64,000 nt of DNA from Rhizobium indicum (GCF_005862305.2 NZ_CP054021.1:744001-808000), one strand, 5' to 3'. Shown: positions 16,798 through 26,034, numbered from the stretch's first letter. Made by a program: numbers and translations. Notes: generated from the letters alone by a model not told the origin.

Positions 16798-17745
16798 TTA
16801 CTTTCCAACCTGCTCGGCCCAGTTCGGCGCCTTGCCGCCGCCATCGAGGAAGGTCATCGCCATATTCGCCATCAGGGGCGAAGCGAAGGTCTCGTAGTGG
16901 GTGAGATCGGGCAGGATCGCCAGCCGGTTCTTCGACATGTTTTCCCGCATCCATCCGGCATCGCGCAGACCGCCGCCGAGCTTGTGGTAGAAGTCGATCA
17001 TATGCTCGGGCCGGATCATGTCGGCATCGCCATAGATCAGCATGACCGGCATGGTGAGCTTGGCGACGGCATCGCTATAGTCGATGGGTTCGCGCATCAG
17101 CGCGCCCATGGCGTCGAGCAGCTTCGGAAATTCCGAAACGTCAGGCGCCACCGCCTTGTAGGAGAGGAACATCGGCGTGTCCTTCATCATGTCGGCCATA
17201 CCGGCGCCGACGGCCGCCTGCTGCGGCAGCATCTCCGGGAAGAAGCCGTTCTGCGCATAGGGTGCCGAGAGGATCACCAGCCGGCGCACCTGGTCTGGCG
17301 CGTTCGCCGCCATGTTCAACGCCACCCCGCCGCCGAAGGAATAGCCGAAGACATCGAGCTTGTCGTAACCGAGCTGCTTCATCAGGATTGCGAGATCGAC
17401 GCCGATGGCCGGAAGCTCGATCGGCCGCTTGCCGAGGGGCGTGCGGCCATGGCCCTGCAGATCGACGGCGATCACCTGCCGGTGGTCGGTGAAAACAGGC
17501 ATGACCGGCGCGAACATCTCGATCTGCCCGAGGCCGCCGTGAAGGAGCAGCAGCGGCTCGCCCTCGCCGCGAATCTCGTAATAATAATCGATGCCGTTGA
17601 CCGGCAGACTTCCCTTCCTGACAATCGGCGCTGCAGCCTTCTTCTCCTCGATAACAGGCGTGCTGCTGTCGGCGCCTGATATATCGGGCGCCGCCAGGAA
17701 TGCGGCAGCCGTTGCGATCATCGAAATCAGCGTCATCTTCGACAT
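16798..17745 (-). CDS. Exported alpha/beta hydrolase
   Basis: A 315-residue protein with a signal peptide (MSKMTLISMIATAAAFLAAP). It has the alpha/beta-hydrolase fold: the oxyanion LLLLHGGLGQ (about 65-74), the strand IAVDLQGHGRT, the nucleophile elbow GYSFGGG (S136), the acid in LIYGDADMI and the histidine in DLTHYETF. The triad is complete, unlike that of the esterase-like protein encoded at 11667. The substrate is unknown; the family includes esterases, lactonases and haloperoxidases. The start at 17745 is preceded by GGGAGCAAGGA. Confidence 0.85.
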   Translation of the reverse strand: MSKMTLISMIATAAAFLAAPDISGADSSTPVIEEKKAAAPIVRKGSLPVNGIDYYYEIRGEGEPLLLLHGGLGQIEMFAPVMPVFTDHRQVIAVDLQGHGRTPLGKRPIELPAIGVDLAILMKQLGYDKLDVFGYSFGGGVALNMAANAPDQVRRLVILSAPYAQNGFFPEMLPQQAAVGAGMADMMKDTPMFLSYKAVAPDVSEFPKLLDAMGALMREPIDYSDAVAKLTMPVMLIYGDADMIRPEHMIDFYHKLGGGLRDAGWMRENMSKNRLAILPDLTHYETFASPLMANMAMTFLDGGGKAPNWAEQVGK

Positions 17746-17929
17746 GTCCTTGCTCCCATGTTTGCGTCGATACCGCAAGGACGGTGGCGCTCATGTCTTT
17801 CCGACACTACGCTTCGAAATTTCTCGCATTGGTCTTTATGTCATCCCTATATTTTCGCGCCTCGCTCCGAATGGATTTCCTATCGCAAGCGGCAGTAGCC
17901 TTTCGTCATCACTGCAAAGGTCAAATGCC

Positions 17930-18088
17930 ATGCGAGATGTCATGTCTTCCGGTTTCCAGCCCCTTCGCCCGCACAGGATCACGCGCGGCAGCCGGCAGAT
18001 GCGCGAGAAACGCGCCGCCCAGGCGCTGATCGTCTTCGGCGCGGTGCTCGCCTGCGTCGAGCTCTACGTCATTTTCGGCTGGCTCTGA
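17930..18088 (+). CDS. Small single-span membrane protein
   Basis: A 52-residue product with a basic N-terminal half (FQPLRPHRITRGSRQMREKR) and one C-terminal hydrophobic helix (ALIVFGAVLACVELYVIFGW). A second ATG at 17942 would give 48 residues. It ends 9 bp before the DapA-like gene and could be co-transcribed with it. The composition looks like a real small membrane protein, but I do not recognise a family. Confidence 0.5.
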   Translation: MRDVMSSGFQPLRPHRITRGSRQMREKRAAQALIVFGAVLACVELYVIFGWL

Positions 18089-18097
18089 GGCTGGCCC

Positions 18098-19018
18098 GTG
18101 GAAACGGCGAGAATGCCGCGCCTTGGCGGCGCGATCACCGCCCTCGTTACGCCGTTTCGTCATGACGGTCTCGACAGGCCGGCGCTTCGCGCACTTGCGG
18201 AATGGCAGATTCTCAGCGGCGTCGACGGGCTGACCGTCTGCTCGACGACGGGTGAAGGCTCGACGCTTTCGCCGCAGGAGCGCGCCGAAGTGATCGATCT
18301 CGTCATTCGGTCTGCGGCCGGCCGCGTGCCGGTCATCGCCGCCACCGGCACCAACTCCACCGACAGCACGATCGCGCTCACCCGTGAGGCGGAAGCGCTG
18401 GGCGCCGCTGCAGCACTCGTCACCGTGCCCTATTATTCCAAGCCCGGGCAGAAAGGCATCGTCCACCACTTCGAGCAGGTGGCGGCAGCCGGCGGACTGC
18501 CTGTCATCGTCGACCATGCGCCGGCGCAGACGGCGAGCGATCTTTCGACGGAAACGCTTGGCAGACTGGCCGCCATCCCGGGAATCTTTGGCATCCGCGA
18601 CACCACGGGCGACATCGCTCGCTTCGTCGGCCTTTCGGCTATCCTGCGGCAGCGCTTCCGCTTCTTTTCCGGGCATGATCCTTCCGCGCTCGCCTTCACC
18701 ATCGCCGGCGGCGACGGCATGATCTCGTCGGGCGCCAATGTGGTGCCGCGGCTCTTCACCTCGATGCAGCAGGCGGCCCGGGCCGGGAACCTTTTGGCCG
18801 CGCATTCGCTGCAGGATCGGTTGCTGCCGCTGATATCAGCGCTCGGGCCGGAGGGCGATCCGGCGAGGATCAAGCACGCACTGCGGCTGATGCGCGGGCT
18901 GGAGGTCGAGCTTCGCCTGCCGCTTGTCGCCGTCGAGCCGGAACTGTGTTCGGCCATCGGCGAAGCGCTTGCGCCTTTCCTTGACGAAAGCAGCGCGAGG
19001 AAGGCGCTATCCCTATGA
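18098..19018 (+). CDS. DapA-fold (dihydrodipicolinate synthase family) protein with altered active site
   Basis: A 306-residue TIM-barrel protein of the DHDPS/NAL family starting at GTG 18098 (GAGG 8 bases upstream; ATG at 18113 is an alternative). The pyruvate-binding loop STTGEGSTLS (49-58) is kept. The Schiff-base lysine of the family, in GIKxxTGD, is an arginine here (GIRDTTGD, R167). The tyrosine of the proton relay, in YNVP, is replaced, the segment reading DHAP (139-142). The encoded protein therefore should not form the usual enzyme-pyruvate imine. It may be a non-lyase member or use another chemistry. It is not in a lysine-synthesis context, and the true dapA should lie elsewhere. 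Confidence 0.82.
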   Translation: METARMPRLGGAITALVTPFRHDGLDRPALRALAEWQILSGVDGLTVCSTTGEGSTLSPQERAEVIDLVIRSAAGRVPVIAATGTNSTDSTIALTREAEALGAAAALVTVPYYSKPGQKGIVHHFEQVAAAGGLPVIVDHAPAQTASDLSTETLGRLAAIPGIFGIRDTTGDIARFVGLSAILRQRFRFFSGHDPSALAFTIAGGDGMISSGANVVPRLFTSMQQAARAGNLLAAHSLQDRLLPLISALGPEGDPARIKHALRLMRGLEVELRLPLVAVEPELCSAIGEALAPFLDESSARKALSL

Positions 19019-19139
19019 GATTTTTATATTTTCCTCTTTGGCGCCAAATGGAAACCCTATCCGCAGGCGCCTATCTTCCAAGGCGTGACACCGCCGCATC
19101 GTCAAGCGGCGGTTGAGTGAGATTTCGAAAGGACAAACG

Positions 19140-19322
19140 ATGTCACGCCTGCCTGAACCGAGTGCCGAGAGCGACCCGCTGCAACGCAGTCCCATCAGAG
19201 CACTCGCCGCCAATCCCTCCCATCCGATGCTCTCCGGCTTTGCCGCCATTGCGCCCCGCCTTGCGGCAGCGATGGCTTTTGCCGGGCTGGTGCAGATGAC
19301 CTTCAACCTCATCTCCCGCTGA
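19140..19322 (+). CDS. Small hypothetical protein
   Basis: A 60-residue product (MSRLPEPSAESDPLQRSPIR...) with a good ribosome site (GAAAGGA, 7 bases upstream). The N-terminal half is polar; the C-terminal half (FAAIAPRLAAAMAFAGLVQM) is a likely amphipathic or membrane helix. It lies 27 bp before the next small gene in the same direction, so the two probably form a unit. No family recognised. Confidence 0.6.
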   Translation: MSRLPEPSAESDPLQRSPIRALAANPSHPMLSGFAAIAPRLAAAMAFAGLVQMTFNLISR

Positions 19323-19349
19323 AGCATCAGGACCCCAAGGATCATCACA

Positions 19350-19613
19350 ATGGCAAACGCACAGCAACGCCGCAGCCTGCCTTCTGCAGCGCCCTCGCCT
19401 TCTGCCCGCTTCACCGTCGGCCGCGACAGAAGCGGCCGCTGGATCGTCCACGACCGCGAAGGCCTCGTCGGCGGGCTCTTCATCAATGAGGCGGCCGCCC
19501 TCCACTTCGCCGCAGGGGAATGCAACTGCCCCTCCGCCGATATCCACAGGGCGGCCGCAGGCATGGTGCTTGAATTCGCGCCCTTTGCGCGCGGCACTGC
19601 GAAAATCCACTAA
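19350..19613 (+). CDS. Small hypothetical protein, Rhizobiales type
   Basis: An 87-residue soluble protein. After a disordered start (residues 1-22) comes FTVGRDRSGRWIVHDREGLV, a beta-rich segment resembling small rhizobial proteins with a 'grWiv.d..G..GG.F....aA..FA' pattern, then LHFAAGECNCPSADIHRAAA and a hydrophobic end. Function unknown. It follows the preceding small gene closely and is followed by a strong hairpin. Confidence 0.65.
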   Translation: MANAQQRRSLPSAAPSPSARFTVGRDRSGRWIVHDREGLVGGLFINEAAALHFAAGECNCPSADIHRAAAGMVLEFAPFARGTAKIH

Positions 19614-19620
19614 AACTTGC

Positions 19621-19654
19621 CGTACTCCCGCTGTTTTCATGCAGCGGGAGTACG
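19621..19654 (+). terminator. Perfect 13-bp hairpin after the small-gene pair
   Basis: CGTACTCCCGCTG (19621-19633) and CAGCGGGAGTACG (19642-19654) pair perfectly around an 8-base loop (TTTTCATG). It begins 7 bp after the stop codon of the upstream gene. No T-run follows on the plus strand, so termination is not certain; mRNA end protection is an alternative. Confidence 0.55.
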
Positions 19655-19745
19655 AAGACATGAGCTGAACGGCCGATTTCCAACTTTTCCTTAACCCACA
19701 TTCTGGTAAAATCCTGGCGCAGAGACTTCAGACGCCACGAGACCG

Positions 19746-20057
19746 ATGCCGAAACCGAATTTCCGCTTCACCCATTACGATCTCAAGGAACAACGCGCCG
19801 GAACGATCATCGAGGTGTCGTTGAATGCGGTGAACAATGTCCGCCTGATGACGGCCCCGAATTTCCAGCGGTTCACCGAGGTTCTCGATTTCAAATATAT
19901 CGGTGGCGTGGCACGCAAATCGCCGATCAAGATCGCCGTCCCGGAAAGCGGTCACTGGCATGTCATCGTCGATATGGAAGGTCATCACGGGCTTGCGGAA
20001 TCGTCCGTCAAGGTGATCGCCTCGCCGGCAAATCAGAAGACGCCGCGCGCCTCCTGA
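19746..20057 (+). CDS. DUF1883-domain protein
   Basis: A 103-residue protein that is nearly all one DUF1883 domain, recognisable by NFRFTHYDLKEQRAGTIIEV near the start, VLDFKYIGGVARKSPIKIAV in the middle and SGHWHVIVDMEG. Small beta-rich proteins of this family are found alone or fused to TIR or other domains; their biochemical role is not established. It is convergent with rarA, 13 bp away. Confidence 0.8.
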   Translation: MPKPNFRFTHYDLKEQRAGTIIEVSLNAVNNVRLMTAPNFQRFTEVLDFKYIGGVARKSPIKIAVPESGHWHVIVDMEGHHGLAESSVKVIASPANQKTPRAS

Positions 20058-20070
20058 GGTTCGCCAGGTT

Positions 20071-21387
20071 TCAGCGCGGATTACGCTCCTTGCGAAGCTT
20101 CGCCCACCATTCCAGCCGCTTGCGGATATCGCGCTCGAAGCCGCGCTCCGGCGGATCGTAGAAGATCTGGCGTCCCATCTTCTCCGGGAAATAATCCTGG
20201 CCGGAAAAGGCGTCCGGCTCATCGTGGTCGTAGCGATAGCCGTCGCCGTACCCCTCGCCCTTCATCAGCTTGGTCGGCGCGTTGAGGATATGCTTCGGCG
20301 GCAGCAACGAGCCGTTCTGCTTTGCCGCCTGGCTTGCCGCCTTGAAGGCGGTGTAGACGGCATTCGATTTCGGGGCGGTGGCGAGATAGACGCAGGCCTG
20401 CGCCAGCGCCAGTTCACCTTCCGGCGAGCCGAGATACTCATAGGCATCCTTGGCGGCATTGCAGATCACCAGCGCCTGCGGATCGGCAAGACCGATATCC
20501 TCCACCGCCATGCGCACCAGCCGCCGGCCGAGGTAGAGCGGGTCCTCGCCGGCATCGAACATGCGGGCGAGATAATAGAGCGCGGCATCGGGATCCGAGC
20601 CGCGCACGGATTTATGCAGCGCCGAGATCAGATTGTAGTGGCCATCCTGCGCCTTGTCGTAGACTGGGGCACGGCGCTGGACGATGCGCGTCAGGCCTTC
20701 GGTATCGAAGCTCTCGCCTTCGCGCGCCGCGCGCCAGACTTCTTCGGCGAGCGTCAGCACCGCGCGGCCATCGCCGTCGGCCATGCGCACCAAGCTGGCA
20801 CGGGCATCCTCCGTCAGCGGCAGCGGCTTCTGCTCGATCGCCTCGGCACGCTTCAACAGTTCTTCGAGGCTCTCCTCGTCATGCGACTTGAAGGTGAGCA
20901 CACGGGCCCGAGACAGCAGAGCGGCGTTGAGTTCGAAGGAAGGGTTCTCGGTGGTGGCGCCGACGAGGATGACGGTGCCATCCTCCATGACCGGCAGGAA
21001 ACTGTCCTGCTGGGCGCGGTTGAAACGATGGATCTCATCGACGAAGAGCAGCGTCTGACGGCCGTCCATACGCCGCAGGCGGGCTGTCTCGAACACCTTC
21101 TTCAGATCGGCGACGCCGGAAAAGATCGCCGATATCTGCTCGAAGGCCAGTCCCGCCTCGCCCGAGAGCAGCCGTGCCACCGTCGTCTTGCCGGTGCCGG
21201 GCGGCCCCCAGAAGATCATCGAGCCAAGCGAGCCGCTTTCGATCATCCTTTTCAGCACGCCATCCTCACCGGTCAGGTGTTCCTGACCGGTGACATCGGC
21301 AAGCGTCTTCGGCCGCAGCCGGTCGGCAAGTGGCCGCCTAGCGGCGACCTCCTCCGGAACGCGCGGCGCGAAGAGATCGTTGCTCAT
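20071..21387 (-). CDS. rarA: Replication-associated recombination protein A (AAA+ ATPase)
   Basis: A 438-residue cytoplasmic clamp-loader-like ATPase of the RarA/MgsA/WRNIP1 family, acting at stalled replication forks with SSB. Walker [10 protein letters not shown] is near residues 60-68, Walker B/DEIH is in [17 protein letters not shown], sensor 1 in [14 protein letters not shown], and the C-terminal tetramerisation part includes [14 protein letters not shown]. The start overlaps the stop of the upstream protease gene by 4 bases (21384-21387), so the two are translationally coupled, an arrangement common in Rhizobiales. Confidence 0.95.
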   Translation of the reverse strand: MSNDLFAPRVPEEVAARRPLADRLRPKTLADVTGQEHLTGEDGVLKRMIESGSLGSMIFWGPPGTGKTTVARLLSGEAGLAFEQISAIFSGVADLKKVFETARLRRMDGRQTLLFVDEIHRFNRAQQDSFLPVMEDGTVILVGATTENPSFELNAALLSRARVLTFKSHDEESLEELLKRAEAIEQKPLPLTEDARASLVRMADGDGRAVLTLAEEVWRAAREGESFDTEGLTRIVQRRAPVYDKAQDGHYNLISALHKSVRGSDPDAALYYLARMFDAGEDPLYLGRRLVRMAVEDIGLADPQALVICNAAKDAYEYLGSPEGELALAQACVYLATAPKSNAVYTAFKAASQAAKQNGSLLPPKHILNAPTKLMKGEGYGDGYRYDHDEPDAFSGQDYFPEKMGRQIFYDPPERGFERDIRKRLEWWAKLRKERNPR

Positions 21388-22787
21388 CGGAAGAATTGCC
21401 GGATGCGCTGGCCGTCGCGCTCGATCTCGACCCGCCAGAAGCCGGGGTCGCTATCGGCGATCTCGGACAGTTCGCTGGTCGACTTCACATCGGTGCCGTT
21501 GATCGAGACGATGATATCCTTCGGTTCGAAACCGAGACGGGCGGCAGGCGAATCCTCCTTCACCTCGGAGACGACGACGCCCGCCGATTCCGGCGGCATG
21601 CGCAGCTCGTCAGCGACCCGCGGCGACAGGTTCTCGACGACGGCACCGCTAAACGGCGTGCGTCCGCCAATGATGCGCTGGTCGCGCGGCGAGGTTTCCG
21701 GGGCGCGGACGAGCGTCAGCGGCAGTTGCTCCTCGCGGCCGTTCTCGATGACAGTGAGCTTGACCGAATTGCCGAGACCAGCCGTCGTCAAGCGGTAGAG
21801 CAGCGCATCCGGATGCTCGACGGAAACTCCGTCGACGGCGGTGACGATTTCGCCGGCCTTCAGCCCGGCCTTGGCGGCCGGCCCACCTTCCGAAACCTTG
21901 ACGACGAGCGCGCCGCGGGCCTTGTTCAGCCCCAGCGCCTCGGCCACTTCCGAGGTCACGGCATCGAAGCTTGCGCCGACATAGGGCCGTTCGAAGGATT
22001 TGACACCGGCATCGGCCGACGCGAGGAAGACCTTGACCAGATTGGCGGGGATAGCGAAGCCAATGCCGTTCGAGCCGCCGCCGCGCGAGAAGATCGCCGT
22101 GTTGATGCCGATCAGCTCGCCCTTCATGTTCATCAAGGCGCCGCCGGAATTACCGGGATTGATCGAGGCATCGGTCTGAATGAAAAAGCCGAACTCGTTC
22201 TTGATCACCTGGTTGCGAGCAAGCGCCGAGACGATACCGCTGGTCACTGTCTGGCCGACACCGAAGGGATTGCCGATCGCCAGCACGAGATCACCGACCT
22301 CGACCGTATCGGAATTGCCGATCGGCAATGTCGGAAAGCTTTCCTTGGTGTCGATCTTCAGCACGGCAAGATCGACACGGTCGTCGCGCAGCACCACCTT
22401 GCAGGGGAATTCGCGGCCGTCCGAGAGCGCCACCTTTATATCGTCGGCGCCCTCGATGACGTGATTGTTGGTCACGACAGTGCCGTTCGCCTCAACGATG
22501 ACGCCGGAGCCGAGCGAAGACTGCTTCTCCGAACGGTTTGGCATCTGCTGGCCGAAAAATTGCTCGAAGAAAGGGTCGCCGGCAAAGGGCGACTGCCGCT
22601 GGACGGTCTTTTCCGCATAAACGTTGACGACGGCGCCTGAAGTCTGTTTGACGAGCGGCGCGAAGGAGAGCTGCATCTGCATCTGGCTCTCGGGTACGGT
22701 CTTTGCCGTCTGCGCATGGGCAGCAAGCGGCAGAACGAGCATGAGAGCGAATAGCGAGACGGAGGCGCGCTTGAACAGGCCTTGCAT
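21384..22787 (-). CDS. degP: Do-type periplasmic serine protease (DegP/DegQ family)
   Basis: A 467-residue protein with a signal peptide (SVSLFALMLVLPLAAHAQ, cleavage near residue 25). The trypsin-like domain has its triad at H109 (TNNHVIEG), D139 (RVDLAVLK) and S214 (NPGNSGGAL). Two PDZ domains follow, about 255-345 and 375-467, so it is a full-length HtrA with both PDZ modules. It degrades or refolds damaged envelope proteins. The 5' region contains a RIME-type repeat immediately upstream, beyond which a DUF1232 gene is divergent. The exact paralogue name (degP, degQ or mucD) cannot be fixed from sequence alone. Confidence 0.93.
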   Translation of the reverse strand: MQGLFKRASVSLFALMLVLPLAAHAQTAKTVPESQMQMQLSFAPLVKQTSGAVVNVYAEKTVQRQSPFAGDPFFEQFFGQQMPNRSEKQSSLGSGVIVEANGTVVTNNHVIEGADDIKVALSDGREFPCKVVLRDDRVDLAVLKIDTKESFPTLPIGNSDTVEVGDLVLAIGNPFGVGQTVTSGIVSALARNQVIKNEFGFFIQTDASINPGNSGGALMNMKGELIGINTAIFSRGGGSNGIGFAIPANLVKVFLASADAGVKSFERPYVGASFDAVTSEVAEALGLNKARGALVVKVSEGGPAAKAGLKAGEIVTAVDGVSVEHPDALLYRLTTAGLGNSVKLTVIENGREEQLPLTLVRAPETSPRDQRIIGGRTPFSGAVVENLSPRVADELRMPPESAGVVVSEVKEDSPAARLGFEPKDIIVSINGTDVKSTSELSEIADSDPGFWRVEIERDGQRIRQFFR

Positions 22788-22821
22788 GGGTATCCCTTTT
22801 GAATCCTCTTGAGGAACGTTT

Positions 22822-22934
22822 TAGAGCATGATGCCGAAAAGTGTGAGCGGTTTTCGGACGACATCATGCTCTAACTATTTAATTACGAACAGGATTCAGA
22901 TTTTAGGCCGAACCGGCCTAAAATCATCCTGTTC
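22822..22934. repeat. RIME-like intergenic mosaic element, copy A
   Basis: Two palindromes side by side. The first has arms TAGAGCATGATG (22822-22833) and CATCATGCTCTA (22862-22873) with inner arms CCGAAAA/TTTTCGG. The second has arms GAACAGGAT (22887-22895) and ATCCTGTTC (22926-22934) with inner arms ATTTTAGGCCG/CGGCCTAAAAT. This two-palindrome layout is that of the Rhizobium-specific intergenic mosaic elements. It sits between the divergent protease and DUF1232 genes. Confidence 0.75.
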
Positions 22935-23044
22935 TGCGGCCCGACGCTAGAAAGGAAAGAGGGCGGAAGCATGGAAGAACAAGGCGAGAGGGCGTCTTGG
23001 AAACCGGTTGAAGTCATTGTGAATTTGATTCAGGAAGATTGGCC

Positions 23045-23425
23045 ATGCAACTGATATCAAAAGCCAAAAACTGGACGAAGTCACTGAAGCGTGACATCGT
23101 GGCCCTCTGGCTTGCCGCCCGCGATCCCCGCGTACCGTGGCATGCCAAAGCGGTGGCCGGCGCCGTTGCCGCCTACGCGCTGTCGCCCATCGATCTCATC
23201 CCCGATTTCATCCCCATCCTCGGCTATCTCGACGATCTTCTCATCGTGCCGCTCGGTATCATGCTGGCGATCCGGCTCGTTCCGGCAGAGGTGATGAACG
23301 AGCTTCGTACGGAGGCGACAGGGCGCATCGAGCGTCCCTCCAGCCGGGTCGGACTGATCTTCATCCTTGCCGTCTGGCTCATCTGCATCATCTTCCTGGC
23401 TCTGGCACTGCGGAAGCTAGTCTGA
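23045..23425 (+). CDS. DUF1232 (YkvA-like) membrane protein
   Basis: A 126-residue protein with the family signature ALSPIDLIPDFIPILGYLDD in its central hydrophobic segment (about 45-65), a second hydrophobic stretch immediately after it, and a C-terminal helix VGLIFILAVWLICIIFLALA. The start at 23045 has AGGAAG 8 bases upstream. The biochemical role of DUF1232 is unknown. It is divergent from the protease gene and 23 bp ahead of the LprI-like gene, with which it may be co-transcribed. Confidence 0.82.
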   Translation: MQLISKAKNWTKSLKRDIVALWLAARDPRVPWHAKAVAGAVAAYALSPIDLIPDFIPILGYLDDLLIVPLGIMLAIRLVPAEVMNELRTEATGRIERPSSRVGLIFILAVWLICIIFLALALRKLV

Positions 23426-23448
23426 CCGGCATCAATAGGAACATATGA

Positions 23449-23802
23449 ATGATCACGACAAGAACGACGACAGCGGCCCTCGGCTTTGCGATCCTGCTCA
23501 GTGGATCGAACCTGGCACAGGCAGCAAGCTTCGATTGCGATGCGAAAGAATTGAAGGCGGATGAAAAAGCGATCTGCGACAACCGCGCACTCAACGACGC
23601 CGATGTGAAGATGGTGACGACTTTCGAGCGGCTCTCCGGCCTGCTGGCGATGGGTTCGCGCGGAACATTGCAGGACGAACAGACGGCCTGGCTGAAAAAG
23701 CGGCAGGATTGCGGAGCGGATGCGGCGTGTATCAAGGCTGCCTATGACGAGCGGCTGAAGCAGTTCGGAGAGACCTATAAAAACATCAACCGGCCGCTTT
23801 GA
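23449..23802 (+). CDS. Secreted LprI/DUF1311-like protein
   Basis: A 117-residue exported protein with a signal peptide (about residues 1-27, LAQA|ASF). The mature part has the small Cys-containing helical pattern of the LprI/DUF1311 group: SFDCDAKELKADEKAICDN, then CGADAACIKAAYDERL, four cysteines that could form two disulfides. One mycobacterial member inhibits lysozyme, but for rhizobial members the role is unproven. Start supported by AGGA upstream. Confidence 0.78.
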   Translation: MITTRTTTAALGFAILLSGSNLAQAASFDCDAKELKADEKAICDNRALNDADVKMVTTFERLSGLLAMGSRGTLQDEQTAWLKKRQDCGADAACIKAAYDERLKQFGETYKNINRPL

Positions 23803-23860
23803 AAGCGACCGGTTGGAAGAGCTGCTGACTTTTCATCAACGGTTCGTAGGCTGAGGCAGC

Positions 23861-25699
23861 TCAGCGGGCGTTCAGATCGCGCACCGCACCGCGGTCCGCA
23901 CTCGTTGCGAAGGCCGCGTAGGCCTTCAGCGCGGTCGTGACATTGCGCTTGCGGACTTCGACCGGGTACCAGCCCTTGGCGTCCTGCTCGGCGCGGCGGG
24001 CGGCGAGTTCGGTCTCGCTGACACGCAGGCTGATCGTGCGGTTGGGGATGTCGATATCGATCATGTCACCTTCGCGCACCAGGCCGATCGTGCCGCCATT
24101 TGCCGCCTCCGGCGAAGCGTGGCCGATCGAGAGGCCCGAAGTGCCGCCGGAGAAGCGGCCGTCGGTGATGAGCGCGCAGGCCTTGCCGAGGCCCTTCGAC
24201 TTCAGATAGCTGGTCGGATAGAGCATTTCCTGCATGCCCGGGCCGCCCTTCGGGCCTTCGTAGCGGATGACGACGACGTCGCCGGCCTTCACCTCGTTGG
24301 CAAGGATCGCCTTGACCGACGAATCCTGGCTTTCGAAAACGCGGGCGGGGCCGGAGAACTTCAGGATCGATTCATCGACGCCGGCGGTCTTGACGATGCA
24401 GCCGTCGATCGCAAGGTTGCCCTTGAGCACGGCAAGACCACCATCCTTGGAGAAGGGATGTTCGACCGAGCGGATGACGCCGTTCTCACGGTCGGTGTCG
24501 AGTTCGTCCCAGCGCGCTTCCTGGCTGAAGGCGACCTGGGTCGGGATGCCACCGGGAGCGGCACGATAGAAGTTGCGAACGGTCTCGCTGTTGGTGCGGG
24601 TGATATCCCAGCGATCGATCGCCTCGCCCAGCGTCTCGGCATGAACGGTCGGGCAATCGCGATTCAGCAGGCCACCCTTGTCGAGTTCGCCGAGGATCGA
24701 CATGATGCCGCCGGCGCGGTGGACGTCTTCCATATGAACATCGCTCTTGGCGGGGGCGACCTTCGACAGGCACGGCACGCGGCGCGACAGCGCATCGATA
24801 TCGGCCATAGTGAAATCGATCTCGCCTTCATGGGCGGCGGCAAGAATGTGCAGGACCGTATTGGTCGAGCCGCCCATGGCGATGTCGAGCGTCATGGCAT
24901 TCTCGAAGGCCTGCTTGGAGGCAATGGTGCGCGGCAGCGCCTTGACGTCATCCTGCTCGTAATAGCGGCGGGCGAGATCGACAATTAGATGACCGGCCTC
25001 GACGAAAAGCCGCTTGCGGTCGAGATGGGTGGCAAGCGTCGAGCCGTTGCCGGGCAGCGACAGGCCGAGGGCTTCCGTCAGGCAGTTCATCGAATTGGCA
25101 GTGAACATGCCGGAGCAGGAGCCGCAGGTCGGACAGGCGGAGCGTTCGATGGTCTGGACGTCCTCGTCGCTGATCTTGTCATCGGCTGCGGCGACCATGG
25201 CATCGACGAGGTCGAGCGCATGCGTCTTGCCGTGCAGCACGACCTTGCCGGCTTCCATCGGACCGCCCGAGACGAAGACGGTCGGGATATTGAGGCGCAG
25301 CGACGCCATCAGCATGCCGGGAGTGATCTTGTCGCAGTTGGAGATGCAAACCATGGCGTCGGCGCAATGGGCATTGACCATGTATTCGACGCTGTCAGCG
25401 ATAAGCTCACGCGAGGGCAGCGAATAAAGCATGCCGTCATGGCCCATGGCGATACCGTCATCGACGGCGATCGTGTTGAATTCCTTGGCAACACCGCCGG
25501 CCGCTTCGATCTCGCGGGCAACGAGCTGGCCAAGGTCCTTCAGGTGCACATGGCCGGGCACGAACTGGGTGAAGGAATTCACCACCGCGATGATCGGCTT
25601 GCCGAAATCCGAATCCTTCATGCCCGTGGCGCGCCAAAGGCCGCGGGCGCCCGCCATGTTGCGGCCATGGGTCGTGGTTCTGGAACGGTAAACTGGCAT
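23861..25699 (-). CDS. ilvD: Dihydroxy-acid dehydratase
   Basis: A 612-residue cytoplasmic Fe-S enzyme, full family length, that dehydrates 2,3-dihydroxy acids to 2-keto acids in valine, leucine and isoleucine synthesis. The start is [20 protein letters not shown] at 25699; the longer in-frame extension is non-coding. Cluster ligands are in [12 protein letters not shown] and [16 protein letters not shown]. The Mg-binding and active-site region near the C-terminus shows [20 protein letters not shown]. Monocistronic and divergent from msrP, with 335 bp between the start codons. Confidence 0.97.
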   Translation of the reverse strand: MPVYRSRTTTHGRNMAGARGLWRATGMKDSDFGKPIIAVVNSFTQFVPGHVHLKDLGQLVAREIEAAGGVAKEFNTIAVDDGIAMGHDGMLYSLPSRELIADSVEYMVNAHCADAMVCISNCDKITPGMLMASLRLNIPTVFVSGGPMEAGKVVLHGKTHALDLVDAMVAAADDKISDEDVQTIERSACPTCGSCSGMFTANSMNCLTEALGLSLPGNGSTLATHLDRKRLFVEAGHLIVDLARRYYEQDDVKALPRTIASKQAFENAMTLDIAMGGSTNTVLHILAAAHEGEIDFTMADIDALSRRVPCLSKVAPAKSDVHMEDVHRAGGIMSILGELDKGGLLNRDCPTVHAETLGEAIDRWDITRTNSETVRNFYRAAPGGIPTQVAFSQEARWDELDTDRENGVIRSVEHPFSKDGGLAVLKGNLAIDGCIVKTAGVDESILKFSGPARVFESQDSSVKAILANEVKAGDVVVIRYEGPKGGPGMQEMLYPTSYLKSKGLGKACALITDGRFSGGTSGLSIGHASPEAANGGTIGLVREGDMIDIDIPNRTISLRVSETELAARRAEQDAKGWYPVEVRKRNVTTALKAYAAFATSADRGAVRDLNAR

Positions 25700-26034
25700 C
25701 GGTGTCTTCCTCAACGTGTCGGAATTATCAGGCGAAGCCGGGCGGCATAGAGCCTGCGGGCCGGGCAAACGCTGCTTTTTGGAATTGTCCTAATCCAATC
25801 GACGGGGGCTGTCACTACCGGGAAGCCCAAATCCGGTACGCCGGGGAGAAGCGCCATGAGGCCCATCGATCATATACGTTTCGACGCGACGTTTTGTTAC
25901 AGCCTATTCCATCACGGCCGAACACAAAAAATTGGCTTCCCGTCAGCAATATTCAAGGCTTAGACACTAATCTCAACATGCCGGCGGTTCGTTTAAGGGC
26001 TATATTTCAGAATATCCGCCGAGGAGGTTTCGAC
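25700..26034. other. Divergent intergenic region ilvD/msrP with a candidate structured leader
   Basis: No gene is evident in these 335 bp, although the plus-strand frame of msrP stays open upstream. The stretch 25806-25838 could fold as an H-type pseudoknot: GGGCT (25806-25810) with AGCCC (25824-25828), and TACCGG (25816-25821) with CCGGTA (25833-25838). It would lie in a long leader of msrP. No known riboswitch signature is recognised. msrP itself has GAGGAGG 7 bases before its ATG. Confidence 0.3.

Noticed and set aside
20224..22640. Long plus-strand frames opposite rarA and degP
   Set aside because: They cross the border of two clear minus-strand genes and encode D/R/H-rich sequence without domains.
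25801..25860. Cobalamin-type riboswitch upstream of msrP
   Set aside because: GTCACT...GGGAAG is only superficially similar; the conserved B12-box and the rest of the core are absent, and the downstream gene is not a B12 gene.
25702..26034. N-terminal extension of msrP
   Set aside because: It would place 111 residues before the Tat signal; GAGGAGG before ATG 26035 marks the true start.
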